Shown piece by piece: positions 24,985 to 32,538 of a stretch of DNA of 32,538 bases. The stretch is from Streptomyces sp. NRRL WC-3742. GTDB taxonomy: Bacteria; Actinomycetota; Actinomycetes; Streptomycetales; Streptomycetaceae. The first letter of the stretch is position 1. Every line of letters starts with the position of its first letter. Below the pieces are notes generated by a model that was not told the DNA's origin, did no database searches, and saw only the letters and a program-made list of their open reading frames with translations. The stretch covers positions 1 through 32,538 of the forward strand of contig NZ_JOCF01000081.1 in the NCBI RefSeq assembly GCF_000720635.1, given 5' to 3'. The position numbers and the translations under genes were made by a program.

Positions 24985-27147
24985 TTGCGTCCCCGCACCC
25001 TCGCCCTCGCCGCGGCGATAGCCGTCCTGCCCCTCACCGCCGTCTCGCTCGGTGTCTCCACCGCGCAGGCCGCGGCCCCGAACGCCGCCCCGCGCGTCGC
25101 CCTCGCCAACACCGTCAACCCGGCTGTGGCGCACTCGGAGAAGAAGGGCGACGTCCCCTCCGAGCAGCAGATATCCGTGGCCGTCAGCCTCAAGCTGCGC
25201 GACGCCGCCGGCCTCGACCGCTTCCTCGCCGCGGTCACCACCCCCGGCACCCCCGAGTACGGGAAGTTCCTGACGCCCGAGCAGTTCACCGAGCGCTTCG
25301 GCCCGACCCGCGAGGCCGTCCAGCAGGTCAAGGACTACCTCGCCGGCCAGGGCCTGACCGTCACCGAGGTCAGCGCCAACCGCCAGGTCGTCAGCGCCCG
25401 GGGCACCGCCGCGAAGGTCTCGCAGGCGTTCGCCACCCACGAGAGCTCGTACGTCGACCCGCAGCTGCAGCGCACCTTCTTCGCGAACGACGACGCCGCC
25501 TCGCTCCCCTCCGACCTGGCCGCCGTCGTCCAGGGCGTCAGCGGCCTGGACAACCACGCGGTGCGCAAGAACCGCCTGGCCAAGCCCAACGCGATCACGC
25601 CGAACGCCGCCACCGCCGCCCCCGGCGGCATGAGCCCGGCCCAGTACGACGGCGCCTACAACCTGACCAAGACCGGCGCCGACGGCACCGGCACCACGGT
25701 CGCGCTCTGGGAGTTCGACGGCTACAAGTCCTCCGACCTGACCACCTACGACGCGCAGTACGGCCTGACCGGCCCGGCCGTCTCCACGGTCTCGGTGGAC
25801 GGCGCCAACTACGACTCCGCGCCCGGCCAGGGCATGGGCGAGGTCGAGCTGGACAGCGAGATCGTCCGCGGTGCGGCCCCCAAGGCCACCCAGCTGATCT
25901 ACGAGGCCCCGAACAGCGACCAGGGCGAGATCGACATGGCCAACAAGATCGTGGCCGACAACAAGGCGTCGGTCATCTCGATCTCCTGGGGCTCCTGCGA
26001 GCCGGACACCACCGCCGCCTCGATGACGGCCGTGGACAACGCCTTCAAGCAGGCCGCCGCCCAGGGCATCTCGATCTTCTCCGCCTCCGGCGACGACGGC
26101 TCCCGCGACTGCACCCGCTCCACCAGCGGCTCGACCGTCAAGGCCGTCGACTTCCCGGCCTCCAGCCCGCACCAGACCGGCGTCGGCGGCACCAACCTCA
26201 AGGTGACCAGCGCCAACGGCTACTCCTCGGAGTCCGCCTGGAGCACCGCCGGCGGCGGCGTCTCCACCGTCTTCAGCAAGCCGAGCTGGCAGACCGGCAC
26301 CGGCGTCAGCGGCACCATGCGCACCGTCCCGGACGTCTCCTCCAACGCCGACCCGGCGAGCGGCTTCGCCATCTACACCGGCGGCGCCTGGCAGGTCTAC
26401 GGCGGCACCAGCGCCGCCGCGCCGCTGTGGTCCGGCTACGCGGCCCAGTTCAACCAGAAGGCCAAGGCCGCCGGGAAGCCGGTCCTCGGCGAGGCGATCC
26501 CGCGCCTGTACTCGGTCGCCAACAGCAGCAGCTACGGCAGCGCCTTCCACGACGTGACCACCGGCGCCAACCAGGACTTCTCCGCCAAGGCCGGCTACGA
26601 CCAGGTCACCGGCTGGGGCTCCCCGGTCGCCGACCAGCTGACCACCGCCCTGCTCGGCGGCACCACCACCCCGCCGCCCACCGGCGGCTGCACCGCCGCC
26701 CAGCTGATCGGCAACGGCGGCTTCGAGACCGGCACCGCCGCCCCGTGGACCACCTCCTCCGGCGTGGTCGACAACAGCTCCTCCCAGCCGGCCCACTCCG
26801 GCAGCTGGAAGGCGTGGATGAACGGCTACGGCAGCACCCACACCGACACCCTGGCGCAGACCGTCTCCGTCCCGGCCGGCTGCACCTCCGCCGTCCTCAC
26901 CTTCCAGCTCCACATCGACACCGCGGAGACCACCACCAGCACCGCGTACGACACGCTGACCCTCCAGGCCAACTCCACCACCGTGAAGACCTGGTCCAAC
27001 CTGAACGCGGCCCCCGGCTACGTCCAGCAGAGCGTGGACCTGACCTCCTTCGCCGGCCAGACCGTGACCCTGAAGTTCACCGGTACCGAGGACAGCTCCG
27101 CCCAGACCAGCTTCGTGATCGACGACGCCGTTCTGAACGTCGGCTGA
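24985..27147 (+). CDS. Secreted S53-family peptidase (sedolisin) with C-terminal domain
   Basis: Secreted serine-carboxyl protease of 720 residues, usually active at acid pH. The TTG start at 24985 is set by GGAGGAG six bases upstream and by the signal peptide that begins there ([16 protein letters not shown]...AQAAA). A pro-kumamolisin activation domain covers about 55-195. The catalytic domain shows Glu286 and Asp290 in GEVELDSE, oxyanion Asp370 in ASGDDGS and nucleophile Ser476 in GGTSAAAP. The C-terminal FHDVTTG and YDQVTGWG fit the calcium site. After TTPPPTGG, a roughly 145-residue beta-rich domain ([10 protein letters not shown]... to [10 protein letters not shown]) may bind substrate or carbohydrate. 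Confidence 0.95.
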   Translation: MRPRTLALAAAIAVLPLTAVSLGVSTAQAAAPNAAPRVALANTVNPAVAHSEKKGDVPSEQQISVAVSLKLRDAAGLDRFLAAVTTPGTPEYGKFLTPEQFTERFGPTREAVQQVKDYLAGQGLTVTEVSANRQVVSARGTAAKVSQAFATHESSYVDPQLQRTFFANDDAASLPSDLAAVVQGVSGLDNHAVRKNRLAKPNAITPNAATAAPGGMSPAQYDGAYNLTKTGADGTGTTVALWEFDGYKSSDLTTYDAQYGLTGPAVSTVSVDGANYDSAPGQGMGEVELDSEIVRGAAPKATQLIYEAPNSDQGEIDMANKIVADNKASVISISWGSCEPDTTAASMTAVDNAFKQAAAQGISIFSASGDDGSRDCTRSTSGSTVKAVDFPASSPHQTGVGGTNLKVTSANGYSSESAWSTAGGGVSTVFSKPSWQTGTGVSGTMRTVPDVSSNADPASGFAIYTGGAWQVYGGTSAAAPLWSGYAAQFNQKAKAAGKPVLGEAIPRLYSVANSSSYGSAFHDVTTGANQDFSAKAGYDQVTGWGSPVADQLTTALLGGTTTPPPTGGCTAAQLIGNGGFETGTAAPWTTSSGVVDNSSSQPAHSGSWKAWMNGYGSTHTDTLAQTVSVPAGCTSAVLTFQLHIDTAETTTSTAYDTLTLQANSTTVKTWSNLNAAPGYVQQSVDLTSFAGQTVTLKFTGTEDSSAQTSFVIDDAVLNVG

Positions 27148-27174
27148 CCAGCCGCCGGTAGCACCACCTGACCC

Positions 27175-27210
27175 CCGCCGGGGCGGCGCCTTCACGGCCC
27201 GCCCCGGCGG
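27175..27210 (+). terminator. Terminator after S53 protease gene
   Basis: Perfect 12-bp stem CCGCCGGGGCGG / CCGCCCCGGCGG, followed by TGTCCTTGTTTCC. Confidence 0.8.
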
Positions 27211-27402
27211 TGTCCTTGTTTCCGGCCTGTTTCAAGATCGATAACCTTGTGGTCCACCTGTCGTGACCCCTGTCATACGCACGACTGATGACGTAGCCTC
27301 TCGACCGTGCATAGGGTTCCCCAAAGCTCGGTGAAGCCGCGGGCGGCGCGCCCCGGCGCCGACCAGGTCCCGCCGAATTCACCTGGTGGGGAGGGTCACC
27401 GC

Positions 27403-28425
27403 ATGGCCGCACAGCAGCCTCAGGACTCCGCGCGGCTCCGGCTGGTCGGTTCGCGCCCGGAGCACCCGGGCCCGCCCGCTCCGCCTCCCGCCGCAGCCCC
27501 CGCCCCGGTCCCGTCCGCCGGACGGCCCGCCCCGGCCGGAGGCTTCGCCGACGCCCTCAACCTCGCCATCGAGGCCAGCGGCCTCAGCCTGGACCGCATC
27601 CGCGCCGCGCTGGCCGGACGGGGCGTCAGGGTCAGTGTCACGACGCTGAGTTACTGGCGCCGCGGCCGCAGCCAGCCCGAGCGGGCCAGCTCGCTGCGCG
27701 CCGTCCACCTGCTGGAGGAACTGCTCGGCCTGCCGCACAGCTCCCTGTCCGCCCTGCTCGGCCCGCCGCGCCCGCGCGGCCGCTGGGCGGCGGCCGCCAA
27801 CACCTGCCACCTCGGGCTCGAGGACGTCTGGCCGGGGGAGGACGACATCGCGGCGATCTTCGCCGAGTTGGACGCCCCGCCGGCCGGCGAGCTGGAGCGC
27901 CTGAGCATCCACGACTCGTACTACGTCGACGCCGAGCGGCGGGGCAACCTGCTGCGGATGCGCCAGGTGGTGCGCGCCACGGTCGGCGGCGTCGGCCGCT
28001 GCCTGGTCGTCCACAAGGCCGACGAGGAGGCCACCGGCTGTCCGGAGGTCACCTCGGTGCGGCACGGCCGCCTCGGCCGGGTCCGCCGCCGCCCGGAGGT
28101 CGGACTGACCGTCGCCGAGGTGATGCTCGACCGCCCGCTCGGCCTCGGCGACAGCACGGTCTTCGAGTACGAGGTGGACATCCCGCCCGGCGGCCCGACC
28201 ACGGAGTACAGCCGCCGCTTCGCCACCCCGGTGCGCGAGTACGTGCTCCAGGTGCACTTCGACCCGGCCGCCGTCCCCGCCCACTGCGAGCGCTACGACC
28301 GCGAGCCCGGCGCCGACGTCGACCACCGCCGCGAGCAGCTGTGGGTCGGCGCCTCCGCCAGCGCCCACGTCCTGGCCCCGGACCAGCAGCCGGGCCACAT
28401 CGGCATCCGCTGGGAATGGGCCTGA
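27403..28425 (+). CDS. XRE-like DNA-binding protein with unknown C-terminal domain
   Basis: Cytoplasmic protein of 340 residues. A Pro/Ala-rich N-terminus (to about 45) precedes a helix-turn-helix region at about 46-110: FADALNLAIEASGLSLDRI, VSVTTLSYWRRGRSQPER, then LEELLGLPHSSLSALLG. The remaining 220 residues (from about HLGLEDVWPGED) form a domain I cannot name, containing SIHDSYYVDAERR and YVLQVHFDPAAVPAHCERY. GGGAGGG lies before ATG 27403. The frame is open further upstream (to 27307) but has no ribosome-binding site there. It is a single gene followed by a tandem array and a hairpin. Probably a regulator; its target is not evident. Confidence 0.75.
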   Translation: MAAQQPQDSARLRLVGSRPEHPGPPAPPPAAAPAPVPSAGRPAPAGGFADALNLAIEASGLSLDRIRAALAGRGVRVSVTTLSYWRRGRSQPERASSLRAVHLLEELLGLPHSSLSALLGPPRPRGRWAAAANTCHLGLEDVWPGEDDIAAIFAELDAPPAGELERLSIHDSYYVDAERRGNLLRMRQVVRATVGGVGRCLVVHKADEEATGCPEVTSVRHGRLGRVRRRPEVGLTVAEVMLDRPLGLGDSTVFEYEVDIPPGGPTTEYSRRFATPVREYVLQVHFDPAAVPAHCERYDREPGADVDHRREQLWVGASASAHVLAPDQQPGHIGIRWEWA

Positions 28426-28438
28426 CCCCTCCCGCCCG

Positions 28439-28482
28439 CCTCCCCGAACGTCCCCAAACGCCTCCCCGAACGCCTCCCGAAG
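28439..28482 (+). repeat. 10-12-bp tandem array 3' of the XRE-like gene
   Basis: Four CC-TCCCCGAACG-type units with small variants, starting 14 bases after the stop codon. Confidence 0.65.
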
Positions 28483-28513
28483 CCCCGTCGAGCCCTCCGG
28501 CCCGGCGGGGCTT
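28480..28513 (+). terminator. Terminator after the XRE-like gene
   Basis: AAGCCCCG (28480-28487) pairs with CGGGGCTT (28506-28513), followed by TCC. Confidence 0.65.
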
Positions 28514-28530
28514 TCCGCTGCGCCGATATC

Positions 28531-28601
28531 TAACCCCTTCGCCGCCTCAGAGTGGTTGACGCTCCATCACCTAACCCCTACAGTCGCTTGTACCGGTTAG
28601 G
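28531..28601 (+). promoter_or_regulatory. Promoter and operator-like repeats for the VOC/PPOX pair
   Basis: TTGACG (28556-28561) and TACAGT (28579-28584) with a 17-bp spacer form the best promoter in the window. TAACCCCT occurs at 28531-28538 and 28572-28579. CCTAACC (28570-28576) and GGTTAGG (28595-28601) are inverted across the -10 and start site, a typical repressor layout. Confidence 0.7.
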
Positions 28602-28642
28602 CAGTCGCCGCCGGAGCCACCAAGCTCCAGGAGTGATCAGGC

Positions 28643-29116
28643 ATGTCCGCCACCATCGCCCAGCTCAAGTCCCTGCAGACCGGCCACGTGGGCCTGAACG
28701 TCACCGACGTGGCCCGCTCGATCGACTTCTACCGCGCCGTCCTCGGCCTCGAGGTGACCCACGAGGGCACCGAGGCCGACCGCCGCTTCGCCCTCCTCGG
28801 CCGCGACGGCCGCCTGGTCGTCACGCTCTGGCAGCAGAGCGAGGGCACCTTCGCCACCGGCACCCCCGGCCTGCACCACCTCTCCTTCGAGGTCGAGAAC
28901 CTCGACGAGGTCCGCACCGCCGAGGCCGTGCTGCGCGACCTGGGCGCCGAGTTCGCCTACGACGGCGTCGTCCCGCACGGCGAGGGCTCCGCCTCCGGGG
29001 GCGTCTTCTTCACCGACCCCGACGGCATCCGGCTGGAGATCTACACCCGCTCCGGCGTGGACGAGACCGACGCCGTCGCCCCCACCTCCGACGCCCCCAC
29101 CTGCGGCTTCTTCTAG
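28643..29116 (+). CDS. VOC-family (glyoxalase/dioxygenase-like) protein
   Basis: Vicinal-oxygen-chelate fold protein of 157 residues. The metal ligands expected for the family are visible: His15 in TGHVGLNV, His78 or 79 in GLHHLSFEV and Glu132 in RLEIY. The hallmark DVARSIDFYRAVLGLEV and FFTDPDGIRLEIY are clear. Members are dioxygenases, glyoxalases or resistance proteins. CAGGAG lies before ATG 28643. It precedes the PPOX-type gene by 54 bp in the same direction and shares the promoter at 28556, so the two probably act together on one small molecule. Substrate unknown. Confidence 0.9.
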   Translation: MSATIAQLKSLQTGHVGLNVTDVARSIDFYRAVLGLEVTHEGTEADRRFALLGRDGRLVVTLWQQSEGTFATGTPGLHHLSFEVENLDEVRTAEAVLRDLGAEFAYDGVVPHGEGSASGGVFFTDPDGIRLEIYTRSGVDETDAVAPTSDAPTCGFF

Positions 29117-29170
29117 ACCGGAGAACCCCGGCCCCTGACAGGAACGGCGAGGAGTACCGAGGAGCACACC

Positions 29171-30079
29171 GTGACGACCGCTGCCACGCCCTACCACCCC
29201 GGCGAGCGGACCGCCCAGGCCCGGGCCGGCCGCACCGAGCGCGCCGACCACGCCGGCCGCTCCATCCGCACCACCATCCCGACCGTCGCCGCCCGCTTCC
29301 TGGGCGAGCGGCGGACGGTGGTGATCGGCGCGGCCGACCTCGACGGCCGGGTCTGGGCCACCCAGCTGGCCGGCCCGGCCGGCTTCCTCCAGGCCCCCGA
29401 CGAGCGCACCCTGACCGTCGCCGCCCACCCCGCGCAGGCCGACCCGCTGGCCGAGGCGCTGACCCGCCCGGCCCGGGTCGGCACCATCGCGCTGGACGCG
29501 GCCGGCCGCCGCCGGATGCGCCTCAACGGCCGCTCCCGCCCCGACGGCCGGGGCGGCCTGGAGATCACCGCCGAGGAGGTGGTCTCCAACTGCCCGAAGT
29601 ACATCCAGCGCCGCACCCCGCAGGACCGCCCGGCCGGCCCGCCGCGCGCCGTCGCCTCCGGCGCCGTGCTGACCACCGCCCAGCGGCTGGCGGTCGCCAC
29701 CTCGGACACCTTCTTCATCGCCTCCACCGGCCCCGACGGCAGCGTGGACGCCTCCCACCGGGGCGGCCTGCCCGGCTTCCTCCAGGCCGTCGCCCCGGAC
29801 CGGCTGCGCTGGCCGGAGTACCCCGGCAACAGCATGTTCCTGACCCTCGGCAACCTCGAACTCGACCCCCGGGCGGGCCTGCTGCTGCCCGACTGGGAGA
29901 CCGGCGGGGCCCTGCTGGTCACCGGCGAGGCCCGCACCGACTGGTCCGAGGAGGCCCGCCAGGGCGTCCCCGGCGCGGAGCGGATGGTCGAACTGGCCGT
30001 CACCGGCGTGCTCGAACTCGCCGACGCCACCCCGCTGACCTGGACCGATCCCGAGTACTCGCCCGCCATCCCGCGCTGA
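29171..30079 (+). CDS. Pyridoxamine 5'-phosphate oxidase-like flavin protein
   Basis: FMN-binding split-barrel protein of 302 residues related to PPOX-type 'general stress' proteins, in two halves. The first holds FLGERRTVVIGAADLDG and AGPAGFLQAPDE; the second holds SDTFFIASTGPDGSVDASHRGG, GFLQAVAPDRLRWPEYPGNS and GNLELDPRAGLL. The central NCPKYIQRR is typical of this subgroup. It may bind a flavin or deazaflavin and reduce or sense a small molecule. GTG 29171 is preceded by GAGGAG at seven bases. It is the second gene of a probable operon with the VOC protein. Confidence 0.85.
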   Translation: MTTAATPYHPGERTAQARAGRTERADHAGRSIRTTIPTVAARFLGERRTVVIGAADLDGRVWATQLAGPAGFLQAPDERTLTVAAHPAQADPLAEALTRPARVGTIALDAAGRRRMRLNGRSRPDGRGGLEITAEEVVSNCPKYIQRRTPQDRPAGPPRAVASGAVLTTAQRLAVATSDTFFIASTGPDGSVDASHRGGLPGFLQAVAPDRLRWPEYPGNSMFLTLGNLELDPRAGLLLPDWETGGALLVTGEARTDWSEEARQGVPGAERMVELAVTGVLELADATPLTWTDPEYSPAIPR

Positions 30080-30083
30080 TGCA

Positions 30084-30125
30084 CCGATCCGGCACTGATC
30101 CCGGACGGATCCCGTGCCGGTTCGG
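30084..30125 (+). terminator. Hairpin after the PPOX-like gene
   Basis: Imperfect inverted repeat: CCGATCCGGCAC..GATCC pairs with GGATCC..GTGCCGGTTCGG. No T-run follows. The rest of the gap to 30356 shows no other clear site except a GTCACG/CGTGAC pair at 30307-30327. Confidence 0.45.
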
Positions 30126-30356
30126 CACTGGTCACCCTCTGATCGCACATCAGGTTCGTACGGTTACTACCTGTTCCGATGCCTCCGCGCCACGCCCGGG
30201 AGCCAACTGGTCGTCACTCGCTCGGCCCAATCCGCCGTGCCCCGATCCGCCCGCTTTGGGACTTTGGTCCCGGTGGCAGTGGAACCGGCGCGGGAAGGCC
30301 ACTCCTGTCACGCCGTCAGGCCGTGACCAGGAAAGACCGCAGGAAAGAGGCGGAGC

Positions 30357-31688
30357 ATGACCCTTACCGACCCCCTGTCCGCGCTGCCGGTGTTCACCGA
30401 GGTCGAACCGGCGGAGGACTGCATATGCGGGGGCTGCAGTGCCCGCCGCCGCGCCCGGCTGCACGCCGCCCCCGTCCACGAGGGCGGCCACGCCTCCTCC
30501 CGCAGCCTGCGCCGCCGGGCCGCCGTCGTGATGGCCGCGGTCGGCACCGCGATAGGCGGCGGAGCGGCCGCCGCCGGCTCCGCCACCGCGGCCCCCACCC
30601 CCGGCCCGGGCGGCGGCAACAGCACCGCCCAGCCCCCGCAGTCCCCGCAGGGCGAGGTCAGCGGCCTGCACGGCGAGGCCCCGGGCGCCCGCACCTACAC
30701 CGCCCCGCGCGCCGCCGCACAGCCCGTCACCCGGGCGCAGATCATCCAGCGCGCACAGAGCTGGGTCGACCAGGGCGTGCCGTACAGCATGAGCCGCTAC
30801 TGGTCGGACGGCTACCGCCAGGACTGCTCCGGCTTCGTCTCGATGGCCTGGGGCCTCGGCAGCAGCCAGACCACCTGGACCCTGCCGGACTTCGCCGAAC
30901 GGATCGGCAGGAACGACCTCCAGCCCGGCGACGTGCTCATCTACAACAACCCGGCGAACCCGCAGGCCGGCTCGCACGTGACGATCTTCGGCGGCTGGGC
31001 GGACTCCTCCCGCACCCGCTACCTCGCCTACGAGCAGACCTCCCCCGGCACCAAGAGGCGCTCCACCCCGTACGCGTACTGGAGCAACTCCTCCGGCTAC
31101 GTCCCCTACCGCTACACGGGCCTGTCCACGGGCAGCAGCGACGGCGCCTCCTCCAGTGCTTTCCCGGGCGCGGACAAGTTCGGGCCGGGTGCCAACAACG
31201 CGTACGTCACCAAGCTCGGCCAGATGCTGGTGCAGCGCGGCGGCGCCCGCTTCTACTCCGAGGGCCCCGGCCCCCGCTGGGGCGAGGCCGACCGCAAGGC
31301 CACCCAGGCGTTCCAGCTCGCCCAGGGCTGGCGCGGCGGGGAGGCCGACGGCCTCCCCGGCAAGGACACCTGGGCGTACCTCGTGGGCGGCAAGGGCCGC
31401 AACATCGACGCCGGCACCCCGCTGCCCCCGCCGCCGCCCGTGACCGGCCCGCCGGCCTTCCCCGGGGCGCAGTACTTCGGCCCCGGCCAGAACAACGACT
31501 ACGTCCGCCAACTCGGCGCGCAGCTCGTCGCCAAGGGCTTCGGCGGCGCGTACGGCGTCGGCCCGGGCCCGCAGTGGAGCGAGAGCGACCGCCTCAACGT
31601 GCAGGCGTTCCAGCAGGCCCAGGGCTGGACGGGCGCGGAGGCCGACGGCTACCCCGGCCCGGACACCTGGCGCCGGCTCTTCTCCTGA
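30357..31688 (+). CDS. Exported NlpC/P60-like protein with two wall-binding repeats
   Basis: Product of 443 residues, probably a peptidoglycan-associated endopeptidase or amidase. A hydrophilic N-terminus contains CICGGC (22-27). It is followed by SRSLRRRAAVVMAAVG and a hydrophobic run to about 80, giving a long twin-arginine-like export signal. The catalytic domain (about 125-255) has Cys157 in DCSGFVSMAW and His207 in GSHVTIFGGW, as in CHAP/NlpC-type hydrolases. Two roughly 75-residue repeats (268-342 and 367-442) each begin AFPGA..FGPG.NN.YV and end DGxPGxDTW, resembling peptidoglycan-binding domains. GGCGGAG precedes the ATG. A 9-bp tandem array starts within the stop codon. Confidence 0.87.
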   Translation: MTLTDPLSALPVFTEVEPAEDCICGGCSARRRARLHAAPVHEGGHASSRSLRRRAAVVMAAVGTAIGGGAAAAGSATAAPTPGPGGGNSTAQPPQSPQGEVSGLHGEAPGARTYTAPRAAAQPVTRAQIIQRAQSWVDQGVPYSMSRYWSDGYRQDCSGFVSMAWGLGSSQTTWTLPDFAERIGRNDLQPGDVLIYNNPANPQAGSHVTIFGGWADSSRTRYLAYEQTSPGTKRRSTPYAYWSNSSGYVPYRYTGLSTGSSDGASSSAFPGADKFGPGANNAYVTKLGQMLVQRGGARFYSEGPGPRWGEADRKATQAFQLAQGWRGGEADGLPGKDTWAYLVGGKGRNIDAGTPLPPPPPVTGPPAFPGAQYFGPGQNNDYVRQLGAQLVAKGFGGAYGVGPGPQWSESDRLNVQAFQQAQGWTGAEADGYPGPDTWRRLFS

Positions 31689-31740
31689 CGCGACCGACGC
31701 GACTCACGCGACCGACGCGACTGGCGCGGCTGACGCGACC
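31687..31740 (+). repeat. 9-bp tandem array overlapping a stop codon
   Basis: Six 9-bp units, consensus GACGCGACY, starting at the second base of the TGA of the preceding gene and filling the gap to the convergent gene. Confidence 0.85.
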
Positions 31741-31742
31741 CC

Positions 31743-32519
31743 TCAGCGCCCGTCCGGCCCCGTGCCGGGCGGGCGCCCCGACATCCAGTGGAACAGGCCC
31801 ATCCCGACGCTGGTCGCCAGGTTGAAGCTGGACACCCCCGGGCGCATCGGCACCGCGACCAGGTGGTCCGCCCGCTCCCTGAGCTCCGCCGAGACGCCGT
31901 GCCGCTCGGTGCCGAAGGCCAGCAGCGCGTCGTCCGGGAACGGCACCTCCCGGATGTCCTCGCCCTCCGGGTCCAGCACGTACAGCGGCCCCTCGGGCAG
32001 TTCCGCCAGGCCCACCCGCTCGACGGCGGTGGCGAAGTGCAGGCCCGCGCTGCCGCGCAGCACGGTCGGGTGCCACGGGTCCACCTCCCCGGTGGTCACC
32101 ACCCCGGCCGCCCCGAAGCCGGCCGCCAGCCGGATCACCGCCCCGACGTTGCCCAGGTTGCGCGGGTTCTCCAGCACCACCACCGGCGCCTGCCTCGGCC
32201 GACGGGCCAGCGCCTCCCGGTTCGCCTCCGCGGACGGCCGCACCGCCTGCGCGATCACCCCGGTCGGATGCAGCCGGGGCACCAGCGCCCGCATCGTCCG
32301 CTCCGGCAGCTCCACCGCCAGGGCGTCCAGCGCCTTCTCGACATCCGGCGCCAACTCCCGTGCCAGAGCGAGCAGTTCCCCCCGGTCGACGGTCACCACC
32401 CGGCGCACCTCACCACCGAACCGCAGCGCGTGCTTCAACGGGTGGAACCCGTCCAGCACCACCACCCCGGCCCCGCGCTCCCCCGCCCGCCAGTCCCGCT
32501 CCACCTCGACCTCATCCAT
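31743..32519 (-). CDS. TrmH/SpoU-family RNA methyltransferase
   Basis: SPOUT-fold, SAM-dependent 2'-O-methyltransferase of 258 residues acting on tRNA or rRNA. An N-terminal substrate-binding region is followed by the three SpoU motifs: NPRNLGNVGAVIRLAAGFGA, LLAFGTERHGVS and VPMRPGVSSFNLATSVGMGL, which together build the trefoil knot. The length is typical. ATG 32519 is near the window end, with a purine-rich GGGAGAGTGGGGGG upstream. The gene is convergent with the cell-wall protein gene, and only the 9-bp array lies between them. The target nucleotide cannot be inferred. Confidence 0.92.
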   Translation of the reverse strand: MDEVEVERDWRAGERGAGVVVLDGFHPLKHALRFGGEVRRVVTVDRGELLALARELAPDVEKALDALAVELPERTMRALVPRLHPTGVIAQAVRPSAEANREALARRPRQAPVVVLENPRNLGNVGAVIRLAAGFGAAGVVTTGEVDPWHPTVLRGSAGLHFATAVERVGLAELPEGPLYVLDPEGEDIREVPFPDDALLAFGTERHGVSAELRERADHLVAVPMRPGVSSFNLATSVGMGLFHWMSGRPPGTGPDGR

Positions 32520-32538
32520 CCCCCCACTCTCCCACCTG

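Noticed and set aside
24856..27195. Long minus-strand frame of 779 codons opposite the S53 protease
   Set aside because: Antisense shadow rich in Gly/Val/Asp; the sense strand has a complete catalytic set and signal peptide.
28637..30148. Minus-strand frame of 503 codons opposite the VOC/PPOX genes
   Set aside because: Gly/Val/Ala-rich antisense shadow; both sense genes have clear motifs and ribosome-binding sites.
30080..30356. c-di-AMP (ydaO-type) riboswitch before the cell-wall protein
   Set aside because: Such riboswitches occur before streptomycete wall-hydrolase genes, but I could not find the conserved ydaO sequence blocks here.
31687..31740. Intrinsic terminator between convergent genes
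   Set aside because: The sequence is a direct tandem repeat, not an inverted one; no stable stem could be drawn.

Overview
The window is high-GC actinomycete chromosome, almost certainly from a streptomycete (Streptomyces or Kitasatospora). The reasons are codon use with G or C in nearly every third position, GTG and TTG starts, an SsgA-type sporulation protein, a BkdR-type Lrp regulator beside branched-chain dehydrogenase genes, and a thiC/ssgA neighbourhood that I recall from S. coelicolor. No rRNA, tRNA, CRISPR array, transposase or prophage was seen. It reads as core or near-core chromosome with a few locally rearranged spots.

Layout. 1-4.9 kb: the 3' part of a metallophosphoesterase gene, a two-TM protein, an FMN reductase divergent from an XRE regulator, and a GT-C type membrane glycosyltransferase. 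5.0-6.7 kb: an AT-richer promoter/leader and an orphan secreted protein, convergent with a small ABM-domain monooxygenase; two related ~36-bp direct repeats flank this block. 6.7-10.7 kb: thiC behind a TPP riboswitch, a small membrane protein, a cupin-tenA pair and a four-TM holin-like protein. 10.8-12.1 kb: an ssgA-like gene with a complex upstream region and, where S. coelicolor has the activator gene ssgR, only an IclR-type remnant. 12.1-14.3 kb: a NUDIX protein convergent with a flavohaemoglobin that has an unusual Pro/Ala-rich N-terminal extension.

14.4-18.5 kb: a three-gene 2-oxoacid dehydrogenase operon (E1alpha, E1beta, E2) transcribed away from its Lrp-type regulator. 18.5-22.5 kb: a TetR regulator, a PIG-V-like mannosyltransferase and paaN. 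The same 14-bp TetR-style palindrome lies upstream of the dehydrogenase operon and against the paaN -10 box, suggesting co-regulation of branched-chain and aromatic acid catabolism. 22.6-27.2 kb: an FAD monooxygenase, a CGNR zinc-finger regulator and a secreted sedolisin (S53) protease. 27.4-32.5 kb: an XRE-like protein, a VOC/PPOX pair behind a clear promoter, a secreted peptidoglycan-associated protein with a DCSGF active site, and a TrmH-family RNA methyltransferase.

A recurring structural feature is a short tandem array (units of 8-12 bp) at or just past the 3' end of five genes. No complete undescribed system is evident. The best leads are the shared operator, the decayed ssgR with its elaborate ssgA upstream region, and the 3'-end arrays.
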